Origin: an uncultured bacterium
GTDB lineage: Bacteria > Verrucomicrobiota > Kiritimatiellia > CAIKKV01 > CAIYGI01
Length of the DNA stretch: 57,773 nt
Assembly: GCA_903925685.1 (NCBI GenBank)
Contig: CAIYGI010000186.1
Span: 1-57,773 of the forward strand
Direction of reading: 5' to 3'
Notes under the pieces: model-generated
Databases searched by the model: none
The model's input: the letters and a program-made list of their open reading frames with translations, nothing else
Told to the model about the DNA's origin: nothing
Position numbers and translations under genes: made by a program
In this document: piece by piece, positions 25,558 to 35,201 of the stretch
Layout of the letters: every line of letters begins with the position of its first letter
How positions within the stretch are numbered: the first letter of the stretch is position 1

Positions 25558-27474
25558 TTATCCCTTCGCCCGATTTCGGCGCAGCAGCAGGCCTGCGATG
25601 CCGAAGCCGGCGATCAGCAGCGGGATGGCAAGTATATTGATCAGTTTGATCCGCATGCCGAGAGCTTCGATGTCCTCGCGCAGGTTCCTGCGCACGTCCT
25701 TGAGTTGCTTGCGGGTGTTGACGACCTCCTGGCGGAAACCTTCGATGGCCTGCTGCTGCCGGGGATTGAGCGTCAGGCGCTGCTTGTCGTCCTTGCGAGT
25801 TTGCAGTTCCTTGATGTGCTGTTGCGTGGCCTGGAGTTTCTCCTCGAGGGCTTTTTCCTGCTCGATCCAGCGTTCGGTGGCGGTGTTCTGCATGGCGAGC
25901 ACGCGGCTGAAGGGACGTTGCGTGCGGCCGCGGCTGCGGATGGCGATCAGCGCCGGACCGCCGTTCAACTGGTCAACCAGGTTGCCGAAGAAGGCGATGT
26001 TGTTGTTGACCGGCTGGGAGATGCCCATGAAGTCCATTTCCTGAACGGTGTAGGGATTGGCCAGGCAATCCACGTCGCCTACCAGAACGACGGTTCCGTT
26101 GGTGACGCTTTCGGCGAGGCCTTTGACGGTGGCGGCGGCGTTGGTCTGCGCGCTGCCGTCCGCGTTTCTGGCGGCGGGCTGGCCGTCCGGGAAGGCCGTT
26201 GTAAAGTGCCCCTCGATCCGAACCGCCAGCCATTGTTGCTTGTCGGTGCGTTTGTAATCGCGAAGTCCGGCCTTTGGGTCGAATTGCGCGGCCATGGTGT
26301 CGGTGAGCGAAGAGCGCGCGCTGGAGTGAATCAACGGCGTGGCCGTGAGCCCCTTCTTTTCGTCAACCGTAAAGGAGCCGGCGTAGACCATCATCATGCT
26401 TTCCAGCGAAGCGGTGGCGATTTCCTTGGGATTGAGATTGTCAGCCCGCAGGGAGAGATAAAGCGGCGACTCGACTACCTGCTGGTCGCGGCCGCGCACC
26501 GGCGTAGCGGCTTCGATGTCGGCGACTATCTTGTCGGTGTCGAAATGCACGCCCCAGGCGGGTAGCAGTTTGCCGAGCGTGGAACTCCGTCCGCCGCCGC
26601 CGCCCATCATGGCCATCTGGTCGCCGGCGCCCGGATCGACGGTGCAGAAAGGGTCCAGGCATGCGATCAGGCGTCCGCCGCGCAGGACGAACTGGTCGAT
26701 CGCGTAGAGCGTGCGCTCGGAAAGTTCCTTGGGGTGGACGACGATCAGGGTCTTGATTTCGGGGGCGATCGTTTCGGCCGAGACCGGGACCTGGCGCAGG
26801 TTGTAAAGCTCACGCAGATCGCCAAAAGCCGCCCAGGTTTTTTCCTGGCCCTTCGGAGGTCCGCCCATCATCGGCGGCAGGCCGGACGGCGCGCCCAGCA
26901 CGGGCAGAGTACTCAGCACGCCAACCACGGGCTTTTCCGGCTGCGCCACGTTTTGGATCAGGCGCGTGATGTTGTATTCCAGCATGGCCTCCGCGCGCGG
27001 GTCCACCACGGGGATCGCGGCGTGCTGGTCGCCGCAGACGGCGGCGATGCCCAGGTAGAGCATGGCGCCTTCCGCGTTGATCGGCTGGCCGGCGACGCCC
27101 TGGCTTTCGGCCAGGTCCGCGGCGTCGGAATCAGGCGCCGGATCGTAGGGCTCCATGACGATCTTGCCTGCCCCGGCCTTTTCGTATTCGCCGAGCAGGT
27201 CGCGCACCTGAGCCGCGAAATTCTTGAGCGGCCCCGGCAGGCTGGGTTCGCTGCCGTTGAAGAAGAACTGCAGCGTTACCGGATGGCGCAGATCCGCCAG
27301 CACCGCGCGCGTGCCGGGGGAGAGCGTGTAGAGCCGTTCCTGGGTCAGATCGGCGCGCAGTCTGAAGACGCCAAAAATCAGGTTGGCGGCAACCAGCATC
27401 GCCAGCAGAATCAGCACGCCGGCGATGCCGCCGCCGATGCGCCAGGCCCGAAGAGTCGAATTTGGTGAGTGCAT
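25558..27474 (-). CDS. GldG-like ABC-type transport system auxiliary protein
   Basis: LTQERLYTLSPGTRAVLADLRHPVTLQFFFNGSEP; C-terminal TM; two other Gld-like transporter genes upstream. Confidence 0.88.
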   Translation of the reverse strand: MHSPNSTLRAWRIGGGIAGVLILLAMLVAANLIFGVFRLRADLTQERLYTLSPGTRAVLADLRHPVTLQFFFNGSEPSLPGPLKNFAAQVRDLLGEYEKAGAGKIVMEPYDPAPDSDAADLAESQGVAGQPINAEGAMLYLGIAAVCGDQHAAIPVVDPRAEAMLEYNITRLIQNVAQPEKPVVGVLSTLPVLGAPSGLPPMMGGPPKGQEKTWAAFGDLRELYNLRQVPVSAETIAPEIKTLIVVHPKELSERTLYAIDQFVLRGGRLIACLDPFCTVDPGAGDQMAMMGGGGGRSSTLGKLLPAWGVHFDTDKIVADIEAATPVRGRDQQVVESPLYLSLRADNLNPKEIATASLESMMMVYAGSFTVDEKKGLTATPLIHSSARSSLTDTMAAQFDPKAGLRDYKRTDKQQWLAVRIEGHFTTAFPDGQPAARNADGSAQTNAAATVKGLAESVTNGTVVLVGDVDCLANPYTVQEMDFMGISQPVNNNIAFFGNLVDQLNGGPALIAIRSRGRTQRPFSRVLAMQNTATERWIEQEKALEEKLQATQQHIKELQTRKDDKQRLTLNPRQQQAIEGFRQEVVNTRKQLKDVRRNLREDIEALGMRIKLINILAIPLLIAGFGIAGLLLRRNRAKG

Positions 27475-27501
27475 ATTTGTGATGTTCCTTTACTATGCGA
27501 A

Positions 27502-28248
27502 TCAGGCGGCCCTGCGGTTTTCGAGCACGACATGCGCGGTGAAGAGCATGAAGACGATCACGCTGACGAAGTAGGCCAGATCGCGCAAATCCAGCACGCC
27601 GCGCTGCAGCGAATCGAAGTGCGCCATGAAACTGAAGGCGGCCACGCCGTCCACCAGCCAGAGCGGCGCCCAGTGGGCGAGCATGCCGGTGACCGGCGGC
27701 CAGCCCGCGATCAGCAGGAAGAAGCCGATCGCCACCGAGAGCACGAAGCTGATCACCTGGTTGCGCGTCATGGCCGACGTCAGCATGCCGACCGCGAGGT
27801 AGGCGCCGGAGAGCAGCAGGCTGCCGAGGTAACCGCCCGCAATCGCGCCGCCGTCGGGCGCGCCAAGGTAGCAGGTGGTTATTACGATCGGAAAGGTTAG
27901 CGCCAGCGCCGCCGCGAGAAAGGTCCAGGCCGCGAAGAACTTGCCCAGAATCGCCTGGTTCAGCGTGATCGGCAGCGTCAGCAGCAGCTCGATCGTGCCC
28001 GTGCGCCGCTCCTCGGCCCACAGCCGCATGGCGGCGGCGGGGACCAGGATCAGATAGACCCACGGATGCCACATGAAGAAGCTCCGTAAATCGGCCTGAT
28101 TGTTTTCGTAGAAATTGCTGACCGAAAAGGTCAGAAACGCCGTCAGCACCAGAAACACCACCATAAACACATACGCCACGGGCGAGGTGATATAGGCGCG
28201 GACTTCCCGTTTATACACCGCCCAGGCGGGTCCAGAAAAACACGTCAT
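27502..28248 (-). CDS. ABC-2 type permease (GldF-like)
   Basis: KREVRAYITSPVAYVFMVVFLVLTAFLTFSV, LWAEERRTGTIELLLTLPITLNQAILGKF. Confidence 0.9.
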   Translation of the reverse strand: MTCFSGPAWAVYKREVRAYITSPVAYVFMVVFLVLTAFLTFSVSNFYENNQADLRSFFMWHPWVYLILVPAAAMRLWAEERRTGTIELLLTLPITLNQAILGKFFAAWTFLAAALALTFPIVITTCYLGAPDGGAIAGGYLGSLLLSGAYLAVGMLTSAMTRNQVISFVLSVAIGFFLLIAGWPPVTGMLAHWAPLWLVDGVAAFSFMAHFDSLQRGVLDLRDLAYFVSVIVFMLFTAHVVLENRRAA

Positions 28249-28292
28249 GATTCAGTCTCCTAATTGTATCCGGAATCGTTTGTGAAAAGGCG

Positions 28293-29030
28293 TCAGCCGA
28301 CCTTGCGGACCGGTTCGTCGCCGATGGTGAGCGTATGGAAGACATCCTCCAGCCGGCCCGACGGGCTGCGGGCCTTGAGTTCGGCCGGGGTGCCGTTGGC
28401 GACGATCTGGCCGTGGGCGATGACAATCACGCGCGTACAGATGGCATCCACCTCTTCCAGGATGTGCGTCGAGAGCACGATCACCTTCTGGAGGGCCATC
28501 TCGCGGATCATCGCCCGCACAACCTGCTTCTGGTTCGGATCCAGACCGTCGGTTGGTTCGTCCATGATCAGCACCGGGGGATCGTGCAGAATTGCCTGGG
28601 CGAGGCCCGTGCGCTGCTTGTAGCCTTTCGAAAGCGTCTCGATGGCCTGCAGGCGGACCTGTTCCAGATGACATTGGGCGATCGCATGCTCGACCCGCGC
28701 ATCGCGCGTCACACCGTGGAATCCGCGCACCTCGGCCACGAAGCGCAGGAATTGGACCACCGTCATTTCGCCGTAAACCGGCGAATTTTCGGGGAGGTAG
28801 CCGATTTCGTGCTTGGCGGCGAGCGTGTCGCTGACGATGTCATGCCCGTTCACAATCGCCGTGCCCGCCGAAGGCGGCAGGAAGCCGGTGATCATGCGCA
28901 TGGTGGTGGACTTTCCGGCTCCGTTGGGCCCCAGAAAACCCAGCACTTCGCCGCGCTCGACCTTGAACGAGACGCCCCGGACCGCGTGAATCGGCCCAAA
29001 GCGTTTATGCAAATCGCGTACTTCCAGCAT
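28293..29030 (-). CDS. ABC transporter ATP-binding protein (GldA-like)
   Basis: GFLGPNGAGKSTTMRMITG, LSKGYKQRTGLAQAILHDPPVLIMDEPTDGLDPNQ. Confidence 0.95.
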   Translation of the reverse strand: MLEVRDLHKRFGPIHAVRGVSFKVERGEVLGFLGPNGAGKSTTMRMITGFLPPSAGTAIVNGHDIVSDTLAAKHEIGYLPENSPVYGEMTVVQFLRFVAEVRGFHGVTRDARVEHAIAQCHLEQVRLQAIETLSKGYKQRTGLAQAILHDPPVLIMDEPTDGLDPNQKQVVRAMIREMALQKVIVLSTHILEEVDAICTRVIVIAHGQIVANGTPAELKARSPSGRLEDVFHTLTIGDEPVRKVG

Positions 29031-29090
29031 GCCTCCATCCTTTCTTCTTGCAGATCGCCCGTCAGCCGCGATGCGGCCCGCGCGTGGTCC

Positions 29091-29795
29091 TCAGTGTACA
29101 GGAATCTCCGTGATTGTGGGAGTTGTGCCTGGGCGCCGCGGCACCACGATCGTCAGGACATGATTAGTGTAGTTCGCCGCGATCTGCGCCGGGTCTGGCG
29201 TTTCGGTCAGGCGGATGCAGCGTTCGATGCGGCTCCAACCGCTGGTTTGTCCGCGCGTCTGACTCAAACTTGCCGCGATGGTCAGGTAAGGTCCCGCCAC
29301 GGAAATACGAATGCCCTGCGCGTCGGCGTTGGGAAGGTGCAGCGCAATCCGGCAGCGCTCCGCGGTCTGCTCGACATTGAGCCCCGGCGCGGCCGGCAGG
29401 TCGCGCCAGCCCTCGTCGAACGCCAGCGGCGGGCCGAAGTGTTCCAGGTCGTCCGCCGCATGGGCGAACAAGGCATCCACCTGGGCGCGCATCCGGCGCA
29501 TTCTGTCGAAGGGGTTTTCGACCGACAGGTTCTCCTGAAGATTGGTTGCGAGCGGCCTGGACTCGATGGGGAAGGCCCGCTCGAACATCCGGTCAATCTC
29601 TCCCTGCATGCGGTCGAAGGACTCGCCAGGATTCCATCCAACGCGCGCGAGCGGTGCGGAACGCGCCGTAAACCACTTTGCCCGCAACGGAAATCCGCGC
29701 AGCAGGATAGCCGCCTGCAACAAGGCCACCACGGCCAGCAATACAATGCCGGCGATCATCCAGCGTGAAACTTTTGGTTTTGTTTCCATAACCAA
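29091..29795 (-). CDS. Membrane-anchored Hsp20/alpha-crystallin-like protein
   Basis: N-terminal TM WMIAGIVLLAVVALLQAAILL; C-terminal beta-rich CRIALHLPNADAQGIRISVAGPYLTIAA...NHVLTIVVPRR. Confidence 0.55.
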   Translation of the reverse strand: MVMETKPKVSRWMIAGIVLLAVVALLQAAILLRGFPLRAKWFTARSAPLARVGWNPGESFDRMQGEIDRMFERAFPIESRPLATNLQENLSVENPFDRMRRMRAQVDALFAHAADDLEHFGPPLAFDEGWRDLPAAPGLNVEQTAERCRIALHLPNADAQGIRISVAGPYLTIAASLSQTRGQTSGWSRIERCIRLTETPDPAQIAANYTNHVLTIVVPRRPGTTPTITEIPVH

Positions 29796-29936
29796 GGCTA
29801 CGCAAGCAACTCAGGGTTCTGTCGCGCCGCCGACCGTTGGCCGGATAGCGCATAGCACGAGCCTGGTGTAGCCGCCTGCCTGCGCTCGTTCTACACAGAC
29901 CAACACCACCATCAACACAATGGCGGTTTCGCAGAA

Positions 29937-29990
29937 CAGGGTTCAGGAAGGAGGTGAAGCAATGCACAACAAGTTCCTTCCTGAACCCTG
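29937..29990 (+). repeat. 16-bp perfect inverted repeat built from CTGAACC-type heptamer sequence
   Basis: cagggttcaggaagga (29937-29952) pairs with tccttcctgaaccctg (29975-29990). Confidence 0.9.
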
Positions 29991-30181
29991 AGACCCTGAA
30001 CCCTCCTTTCTGTGGCCCATGCCACAAAGATCATTGCGTTTAATAGCAAGTGTTGTGCCAATCTGATTTCAGCGCTGTTGTGCAAACTGTTTTCACGCTG
30101 AGGGGCCATTAAAGTGGGAAGCGCTCCGCGCGGGCTCGTGCTTGACTGGACAACTTGTCGTGCATGGTGACAAACTGTCGT

Positions 30182-30245
30182 GCGGTTGTGTTTAGAACGA
30201 AGACGGCGCTCTCGGCGAGAGCGCCCCACCTTGCCCTTCCACCAC
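30182..30245 (+). repeat. Hairpin module 1, copy A (REP/MITE-like)
   Basis: 64-nt match in opposite orientation to 40759-40822; contains palindrome ggcgctctcggcgagagcgcc. Confidence 0.9.
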
Positions 30246-30303
30246 ATCACGGACGGGCGCATCTGCGAATCACCTGAAGATGGGACGCTACGTGAATTTG
30301 GAG

Positions 30304-30362
30304 GGACGACCTTGCTACGCTGCGAAGTAGCACTCCGCTACGTAGCACGAGCCGTGTCGTCC
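30304..30362 (+). repeat. Hairpin module 2, copy A (REP/MITE-like)
   Basis: 59-nt match (3 mismatches by eye) in opposite orientation to 40980-41038; terminal GGACGAC/GTCGTCC. Confidence 0.92.
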
Positions 30363-30500
30363 GCGGGGGAGTTTAAGAGTCTCGAAGGCAAAATATTCCT
30401 CGGGGTCCTTCCGACATGCTAAGATCGCCATGTATTTCATTTTGACTCGCATCGGCCGCGGTGGCTTGAGATTCACGAGTAGACTTGAAAGAAGTGCGAC

Positions 30501-31559
30501 ATGAGCGGAAAAATTCGTTGGGGTTTGCTGGCGGCCGGAACGATTGCCCGGGCCTTTGCGCGTGGTCTGGCGCAATCGCAGACCGGCATGTTGCTGGCGG
30601 TCGGTTCGCGGACGCACGAAAAGGCCGCCGCCTTCGCCGCCGGGTTCGGCGCGCCGCGGGTCTACGGCACATATGATGAACTGCTGGCCGACAAGGATGT
30701 CCAGGCCGTCTACATCTCGACACCGCACCCGCAACACATGGAATGGGCCATCCGGGCCGCCCTGGCGGGCAAGCATCTGCTGGTCGAAAAGCCGATCGGC
30801 ATCAATCGGCACCAGGCCCGGGCCATGATCGATGCCGCGGCCGCCAACCGTGTATTCCTGATGGAAGCCTACATGTACCGCTGTCATCCCCAGACCGCCC
30901 GGCTGGTCGAACTGCTCAGCGAGAAGGCGATCGGCGAGGTGCGTGTGATCCAGGCCACCTTCTCGTTCCAAGCCGCGTTCAACCCGGCAAGCCGTCTGTG
31001 GAGCAACACCCTGGCAGGCGGCGGGATTCTCGATGTCGGCGGCTACACAACCTCGATCGCCCGCCTGATCGCCGGCGCCGCCGTGGGCCAACCGTTCGCC
31101 GATCCGCTGGCCGTCACCGGCGCCGGGCGGCTGCATCCCCTGACCGGCGTGGACGAATGGGCCGTCGGCACCCTGCGGTTTGCCTCCGGCAGCGTGGCTC
31201 AGCTCGCCACCGGCGTATCGGTCAGTCAGGAAAACGTCGTGCGCATCTTTGGCAGCGAAGGCCATATCCTTCTGCCCACCCCATACGTCTCCGCCCGCGA
31301 GGGGCCCGTGCCAGGACGGATCGTCGTACAGCGTAACGGCGAACAGACGCCGCGCGTGATCGACATCCCCACCGCGCTCACCAGTTTCGCGCACGAGGCC
31401 GACGCGGTCGGTCAGGCGATCGCCGCCGGACGCCAGCAGGCCGCGGCGCCGGCGATGTCGTGGGCCGACACGCTCGGCAACCTGCGGACGCAGGACCAGT
31501 GGCGCGCCGCGATCGGATTGCTCTACGAGTCGGAGAAGAAGGAAGGCGCATCCGTGTGA
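30501..31559 (+). CDS. Gfo/Idh/MocA family oxidoreductase
   Basis: IRWGLLAAGTIARAFARGL, VYISTPHPQHMEWAIRAALAGKHLLVEKPIGIN. Confidence 0.95.
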   Translation: MSGKIRWGLLAAGTIARAFARGLAQSQTGMLLAVGSRTHEKAAAFAAGFGAPRVYGTYDELLADKDVQAVYISTPHPQHMEWAIRAALAGKHLLVEKPIGINRHQARAMIDAAAANRVFLMEAYMYRCHPQTARLVELLSEKAIGEVRVIQATFSFQAAFNPASRLWSNTLAGGGILDVGGYTTSIARLIAGAAVGQPFADPLAVTGAGRLHPLTGVDEWAVGTLRFASGSVAQLATGVSVSQENVVRIFGSEGHILLPTPYVSAREGPVPGRIVVQRNGEQTPRVIDIPTALTSFAHEADAVGQAIAAGRQQAAAPAMSWADTLGNLRTQDQWRAAIGLLYESEKKEGASV

Positions 31560-31565
31560 CAGGTC

Positions 31566-32822
31566 TTATGCGCCGCCGCCGCGCAAAAGGGCCTGGCGCA
31601 GCATGTTCAACGCCGTCTTACCGGCGCGGTCGCGCACGGCGGCACGGTCGCCGGGGAACAGAACGCGTTGTGCGGTGACAGCCGGACCCCCGGCGCCCGG
31701 CACGGCGAGCGCGATCCAAACTGTGCCCACCGGTTTGTCCGCCGTGCCGCCGTCGGGACCGGCGACGCCCGTCAGGGCCAGCGCGCAGTCGGCGCCGCCG
31801 CGTTCCAGCGCGCCGGTGGCCATGGCGCGGGCAACCGGTTCGCTGACTGCGCCATCTTTCTCGATCAGCTTCACAGGCACGCCCAGGGCACTTGTTTTGA
31901 GCGCATTTGTATAAACCACCCAGCCGCCGCGGAACCAGTCGCTCGATCCGGGAATATCGGTGATCTGCGCCGCCACGCCGCCGCCCGTGCAACTCTCGGC
32001 CGTGACCAGTGTCATGTCGCGCTCTTTCATCAATCGGCCGACGGCGCGCGCCAGCGTATCGTCATCCGCGCCGTAAATCAGATTGCCGAGGCGTGCCTGA
32101 ATGTCCGCGACGGTCGCCTGGAGCGCCGCTTCCGCCTCGGCCAGGGTGGAGGCTTCGCTGCGAACGCGGACGGAAACGACCCCGAGCGAAACTGTTGTGC
32201 CGACGACGGGATTGCGTCCGCGGCGCATCAGGTCGCCAAGGCGTTCGCCGATCTGCGATTCGCCTTCGCCAAAGGTGCGGATGGTGCGGGTGAGGATCAC
32301 CCGTCCGGACTGTGCCGCTAGGGTGGGGACCAGGTGTCGCAGGAACATGGCCTTCATTTCACGCGGAACGCCGGGGAAGGCATAGACGGTCGCCTGACCG
32401 ATACGCACGCGCAGTCCGGGCGCGGTGCCGCAGTCGTTGTCGAGCCAATCCGCGCCGCGCGGGCAAAGCGCCTGCACCCGGTTGGAGGCGCTCATCGTAC
32501 GCTGGTGTTGCTTGAACCAGGTCGCGACGGCGGCCAGGGCGTCGGTCCGTTCCTCCAGCGGAACGCCCGCCGCATCGGCCAGCGCGTCGCGCGTCAGATC
32601 GTCCTGTGTCGGTCCGAGCCCGCCGGTAACGAGCACAAGTTCGGTCGTGGCCGCGGCCTGGCGGACGGCGGCGGCCGTGGCGGCGCGGTCGTCGGGAACA
32701 ATCAGATGACCAAGCACGGGAATGCCCAGCGCCGTGAGTTGCTCGCTGAGCCAGGGCGAGTTGGTGTCCACCGTCTGACCGAGGGTGAGTTCGTCGCCGA
32801 TGCCAATGATGAATGCGTGCAT
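31566..32822 (-). CDS. cinA: CinA-family protein
   Basis: GIGDELTLGQTVDTNSPWLSEQL, VTGGLGPTQDDLTRDALA, LVTAESCTGGGVAAQITDIPGSS. Confidence 0.92.
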   Translation of the reverse strand: MHAFIIGIGDELTLGQTVDTNSPWLSEQLTALGIPVLGHLIVPDDRAATAAAVRQAAATTELVLVTGGLGPTQDDLTRDALADAAGVPLEERTDALAAVATWFKQHQRTMSASNRVQALCPRGADWLDNDCGTAPGLRVRIGQATVYAFPGVPREMKAMFLRHLVPTLAAQSGRVILTRTIRTFGEGESQIGERLGDLMRRGRNPVVGTTVSLGVVSVRVRSEASTLAEAEAALQATVADIQARLGNLIYGADDDTLARAVGRLMKERDMTLVTAESCTGGGVAAQITDIPGSSDWFRGGWVVYTNALKTSALGVPVKLIEKDGAVSEPVARAMATGALERGGADCALALTGVAGPDGGTADKPVGTVWIALAVPGAGGPAVTAQRVLFPGDRAAVRDRAGKTALNMLRQALLRGGGA

Positions 32823-32931
32823 GGGAGATAAGGTAGTCCGCGCGTGCCCCGACGGCAAGCCCGCTTCCAAATGTCGTTACGCTTGAGAGTACACGGGGAT
32901 TTGTGTAAACTTTTACCCCTTTGCCCCCACC

Positions 32932-34902
32932 ATGATTGATTTTCGCAATGTAAGTTTGTCGTTCGGCGACCAGACGCTGCTGGACGACGTGTCGTTCCGC
33001 ATCGAAGCGGGCGACCGCACGGGTATCGTCGGGCCTAACGGCGCCGGCAAGAGCACGGTCTTCGCGCTGCTGACAGGGGAGATGACGCCCGACGGGGGTG
33101 AGATCAGTTGCATGCGCGGCGTGCGCATGGGCCACCTGCACCAGCAACTGGACCTGGGCGGCATCCAGACCTCGATTCTCGATTACGCCGAGGACGCCCG
33201 GCCCGAAATACGGGCGATGCAGCACGAGATCGCCGCGCTGGAGGCGGCCATGTCCGCCAGTGTGGAGCCCGAGCGCGGGCGCATGCTGCGGCGTCTGGGT
33301 GAATTGCAGACCAATTTCGAGCATCAGGAAGGCTACCACCTGCGCAGCCAGGCCGAGGCGGCCTTGTGCGGACTAGGTTTCGCGACCTCGGCGCTGGGCC
33401 GGCCCTTGTGCGAATTCAGCGGTGGCTGGCAGATGCGCGTGGAACTGGCCCGCGCCATCGTGGCGCATCCCGACCTGCTGCTGCTCGACGAGCCCACCAC
33501 CTGTTTGGACATTCCGGCCGTGGAATGGCTGCAGCGGATCCTGCGCGAGTTTCGCGGCACGCTGCTGCTGGTCTCGCACGACCGCTATCTGCTCAACACC
33601 CTGACCACCAGCACGCTCGAAGTGACCTGCGGCCGGGTCACGCGCTATTCCGGGAATTACCAGTGGTACACCAACGAGCGCATCAAGCGGCATGAGCAGA
33701 TGCAGTCGTCCAAGGCCAACCAGGACCGCTACCGCGCGCAGACCGAGCGCTTCATCAACCGCTTCCGCGCCACCAGCGCCAAGGCCGCCCAGGTGCAGAG
33801 CCGCATTAAGCGGCTGGCCAAGATGGACGAGATCCTGGTGCCGGAGATTTCCTCGCGCTCGGCCCGCCTGCGGGTGGCCACCCCGCCGCCATGCGGCGTC
33901 GAAATCATGCGCATCGAAGGGGCCGGCGTGAGTTACGACGAGCAGAACTGGGTCTTGCGCGGACTCGACCTGCGCATCAGCCGCGGGGACAAGATCGGCA
34001 TCGTGGGCCTGAACGGCACCGGCAAGACCACCCTGCTGCGCACGCTGGCCGGGATGATGCCGCTGCGCGAAGGGCGGCGGGTGGTCGGCCACAACGTGGT
34101 GATCGGCTACCAGGCGCAGGATTTCTCCGAGACCATGGACCCGACGATGACCGTGCTGGCGACGGCCAAGGCGGCGGCGCCGAACCGGCCGGAACGCGAT
34201 ATCCGCGGCGTGCTGGGCGGCTTTCTGTTCTCCGGCGACGCCGTGGACAAGCCGGTGGCGGTGCTCAGCGGCGGCGAAAAGATGCGCCTGGCGTTCGTGC
34301 GCTTGCTGCTGAATCCCCCAAACTTCCTGCTGCTCGACGAGCCCACCACGCACCTCGACATTGGCGCCCGCGAGACGCTCGAACAGGCCATGCAGTCGTT
34401 CGAGGGCACCCTCTGCGTGGTCAGCCACGATATCGAGTTCGTGCGCCATGTGGCGACTTCGATCCTGGCGATGACCCCGCCGACCGTGCGGCCCTACGCC
34501 GGGACTTACGATTACTACCGGGAAAAAATGGCGCGCGAAACCGCGGCGCTGGGGACGACGGGGGAAACGGCGGCGGTGTCCGATTTCGAGACCGCGGCCT
34601 CCGGCGATCGCAAGGCCCAGCGGCGCGAGCGGGCGCGGCTGCGCGAAGAGCGTTCGCATCGTCGCCGGCCGCTGCAGCAGCGGGTGCGCGGGGCGGAGAC
34701 GGAAGTCGCGCGGCTCGAAAAGGAGCAGGCCGCGCTGGTGACCACGCTCAACCAGGCCACGCCCGGGACCGACTACAGCAAGCTCAACCGGCGCCTGACC
34801 GAAATGCAATACGAGTTGCGCATCGCGACTGAAGCCTGGGAGGCGGCCGGCCGGGAACTGGAAGAGCTCGACCGCGAGGACGCCGCGCCGGCGGAGGCAT
34901 AG
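32932..34902 (+). CDS. ABC-F family ATP-binding protein
   Basis: Two ABC domains (GIVGPNGAGKSTVFALL; GIVGLNGTGKTTLLRTL), LLLDEPTTCLDIPAVEWLQ, C-terminal coiled-coil. Confidence 0.95.
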   Translation: MIDFRNVSLSFGDQTLLDDVSFRIEAGDRTGIVGPNGAGKSTVFALLTGEMTPDGGEISCMRGVRMGHLHQQLDLGGIQTSILDYAEDARPEIRAMQHEIAALEAAMSASVEPERGRMLRRLGELQTNFEHQEGYHLRSQAEAALCGLGFATSALGRPLCEFSGGWQMRVELARAIVAHPDLLLLDEPTTCLDIPAVEWLQRILREFRGTLLLVSHDRYLLNTLTTSTLEVTCGRVTRYSGNYQWYTNERIKRHEQMQSSKANQDRYRAQTERFINRFRATSAKAAQVQSRIKRLAKMDEILVPEISSRSARLRVATPPPCGVEIMRIEGAGVSYDEQNWVLRGLDLRISRGDKIGIVGLNGTGKTTLLRTLAGMMPLREGRRVVGHNVVIGYQAQDFSETMDPTMTVLATAKAAAPNRPERDIRGVLGGFLFSGDAVDKPVAVLSGGEKMRLAFVRLLLNPPNFLLLDEPTTHLDIGARETLEQAMQSFEGTLCVVSHDIEFVRHVATSILAMTPPTVRPYAGTYDYYREKMARETAALGTTGETAAVSDFETAASGDRKAQRRERARLREERSHRRRPLQQRVRGAETEVARLEKEQAALVTTLNQATPGTDYSKLNRRLTEMQYELRIATEAWEAAGRELEELDREDAAPAEA

Positions 34903-35201
34903 GACTGAGCGTACTTGGTGGGATCAAAACACTGGGATCGCGGTAATCGTCGTGCTTGCGTTTCTGACGCTGTTTTGACACCTTTTCTTCCATGAAAGCG
35001 ATGCATCAACTGTCTACCAAGGTCGCATGTCCGATTTCCCGAAAAGCGATTTCTTATCGTTCTACATCTCGGACTACATACGATGTAAAGCGCCAGCCAA
35101 AACGCAGCGTGGACAAGGCGCGAGCTTTCTGTGTACGTGAACGGACAATTGATAGGGTACGTCTCTCTTTCATCCTGTCTCATGCGCGTCGTGTCGTTGA
35201 T

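Noticed and set aside
28335-29768. 477-aa plus-strand ORF
   Set aside because: Antisense to the ABC ATPase and Hsp20-like genes, no motifs.
33373-34809. 478-aa minus-strand ORF
   Set aside because: Antisense to the ABC-F ATPase; shadow ORF.
34992-35201. N-terminal extension of the methyltransferase ORF, or a frameshifted small gene (MSDFPKSDFLSFYISDYIRCKAPAKTQRGQGASFL / VYVNGQLIGYVSLSSCL)
   Set aside because: Could be a relic of another accessory gene, but I recognise no family and cannot support a frameshift without homologues.
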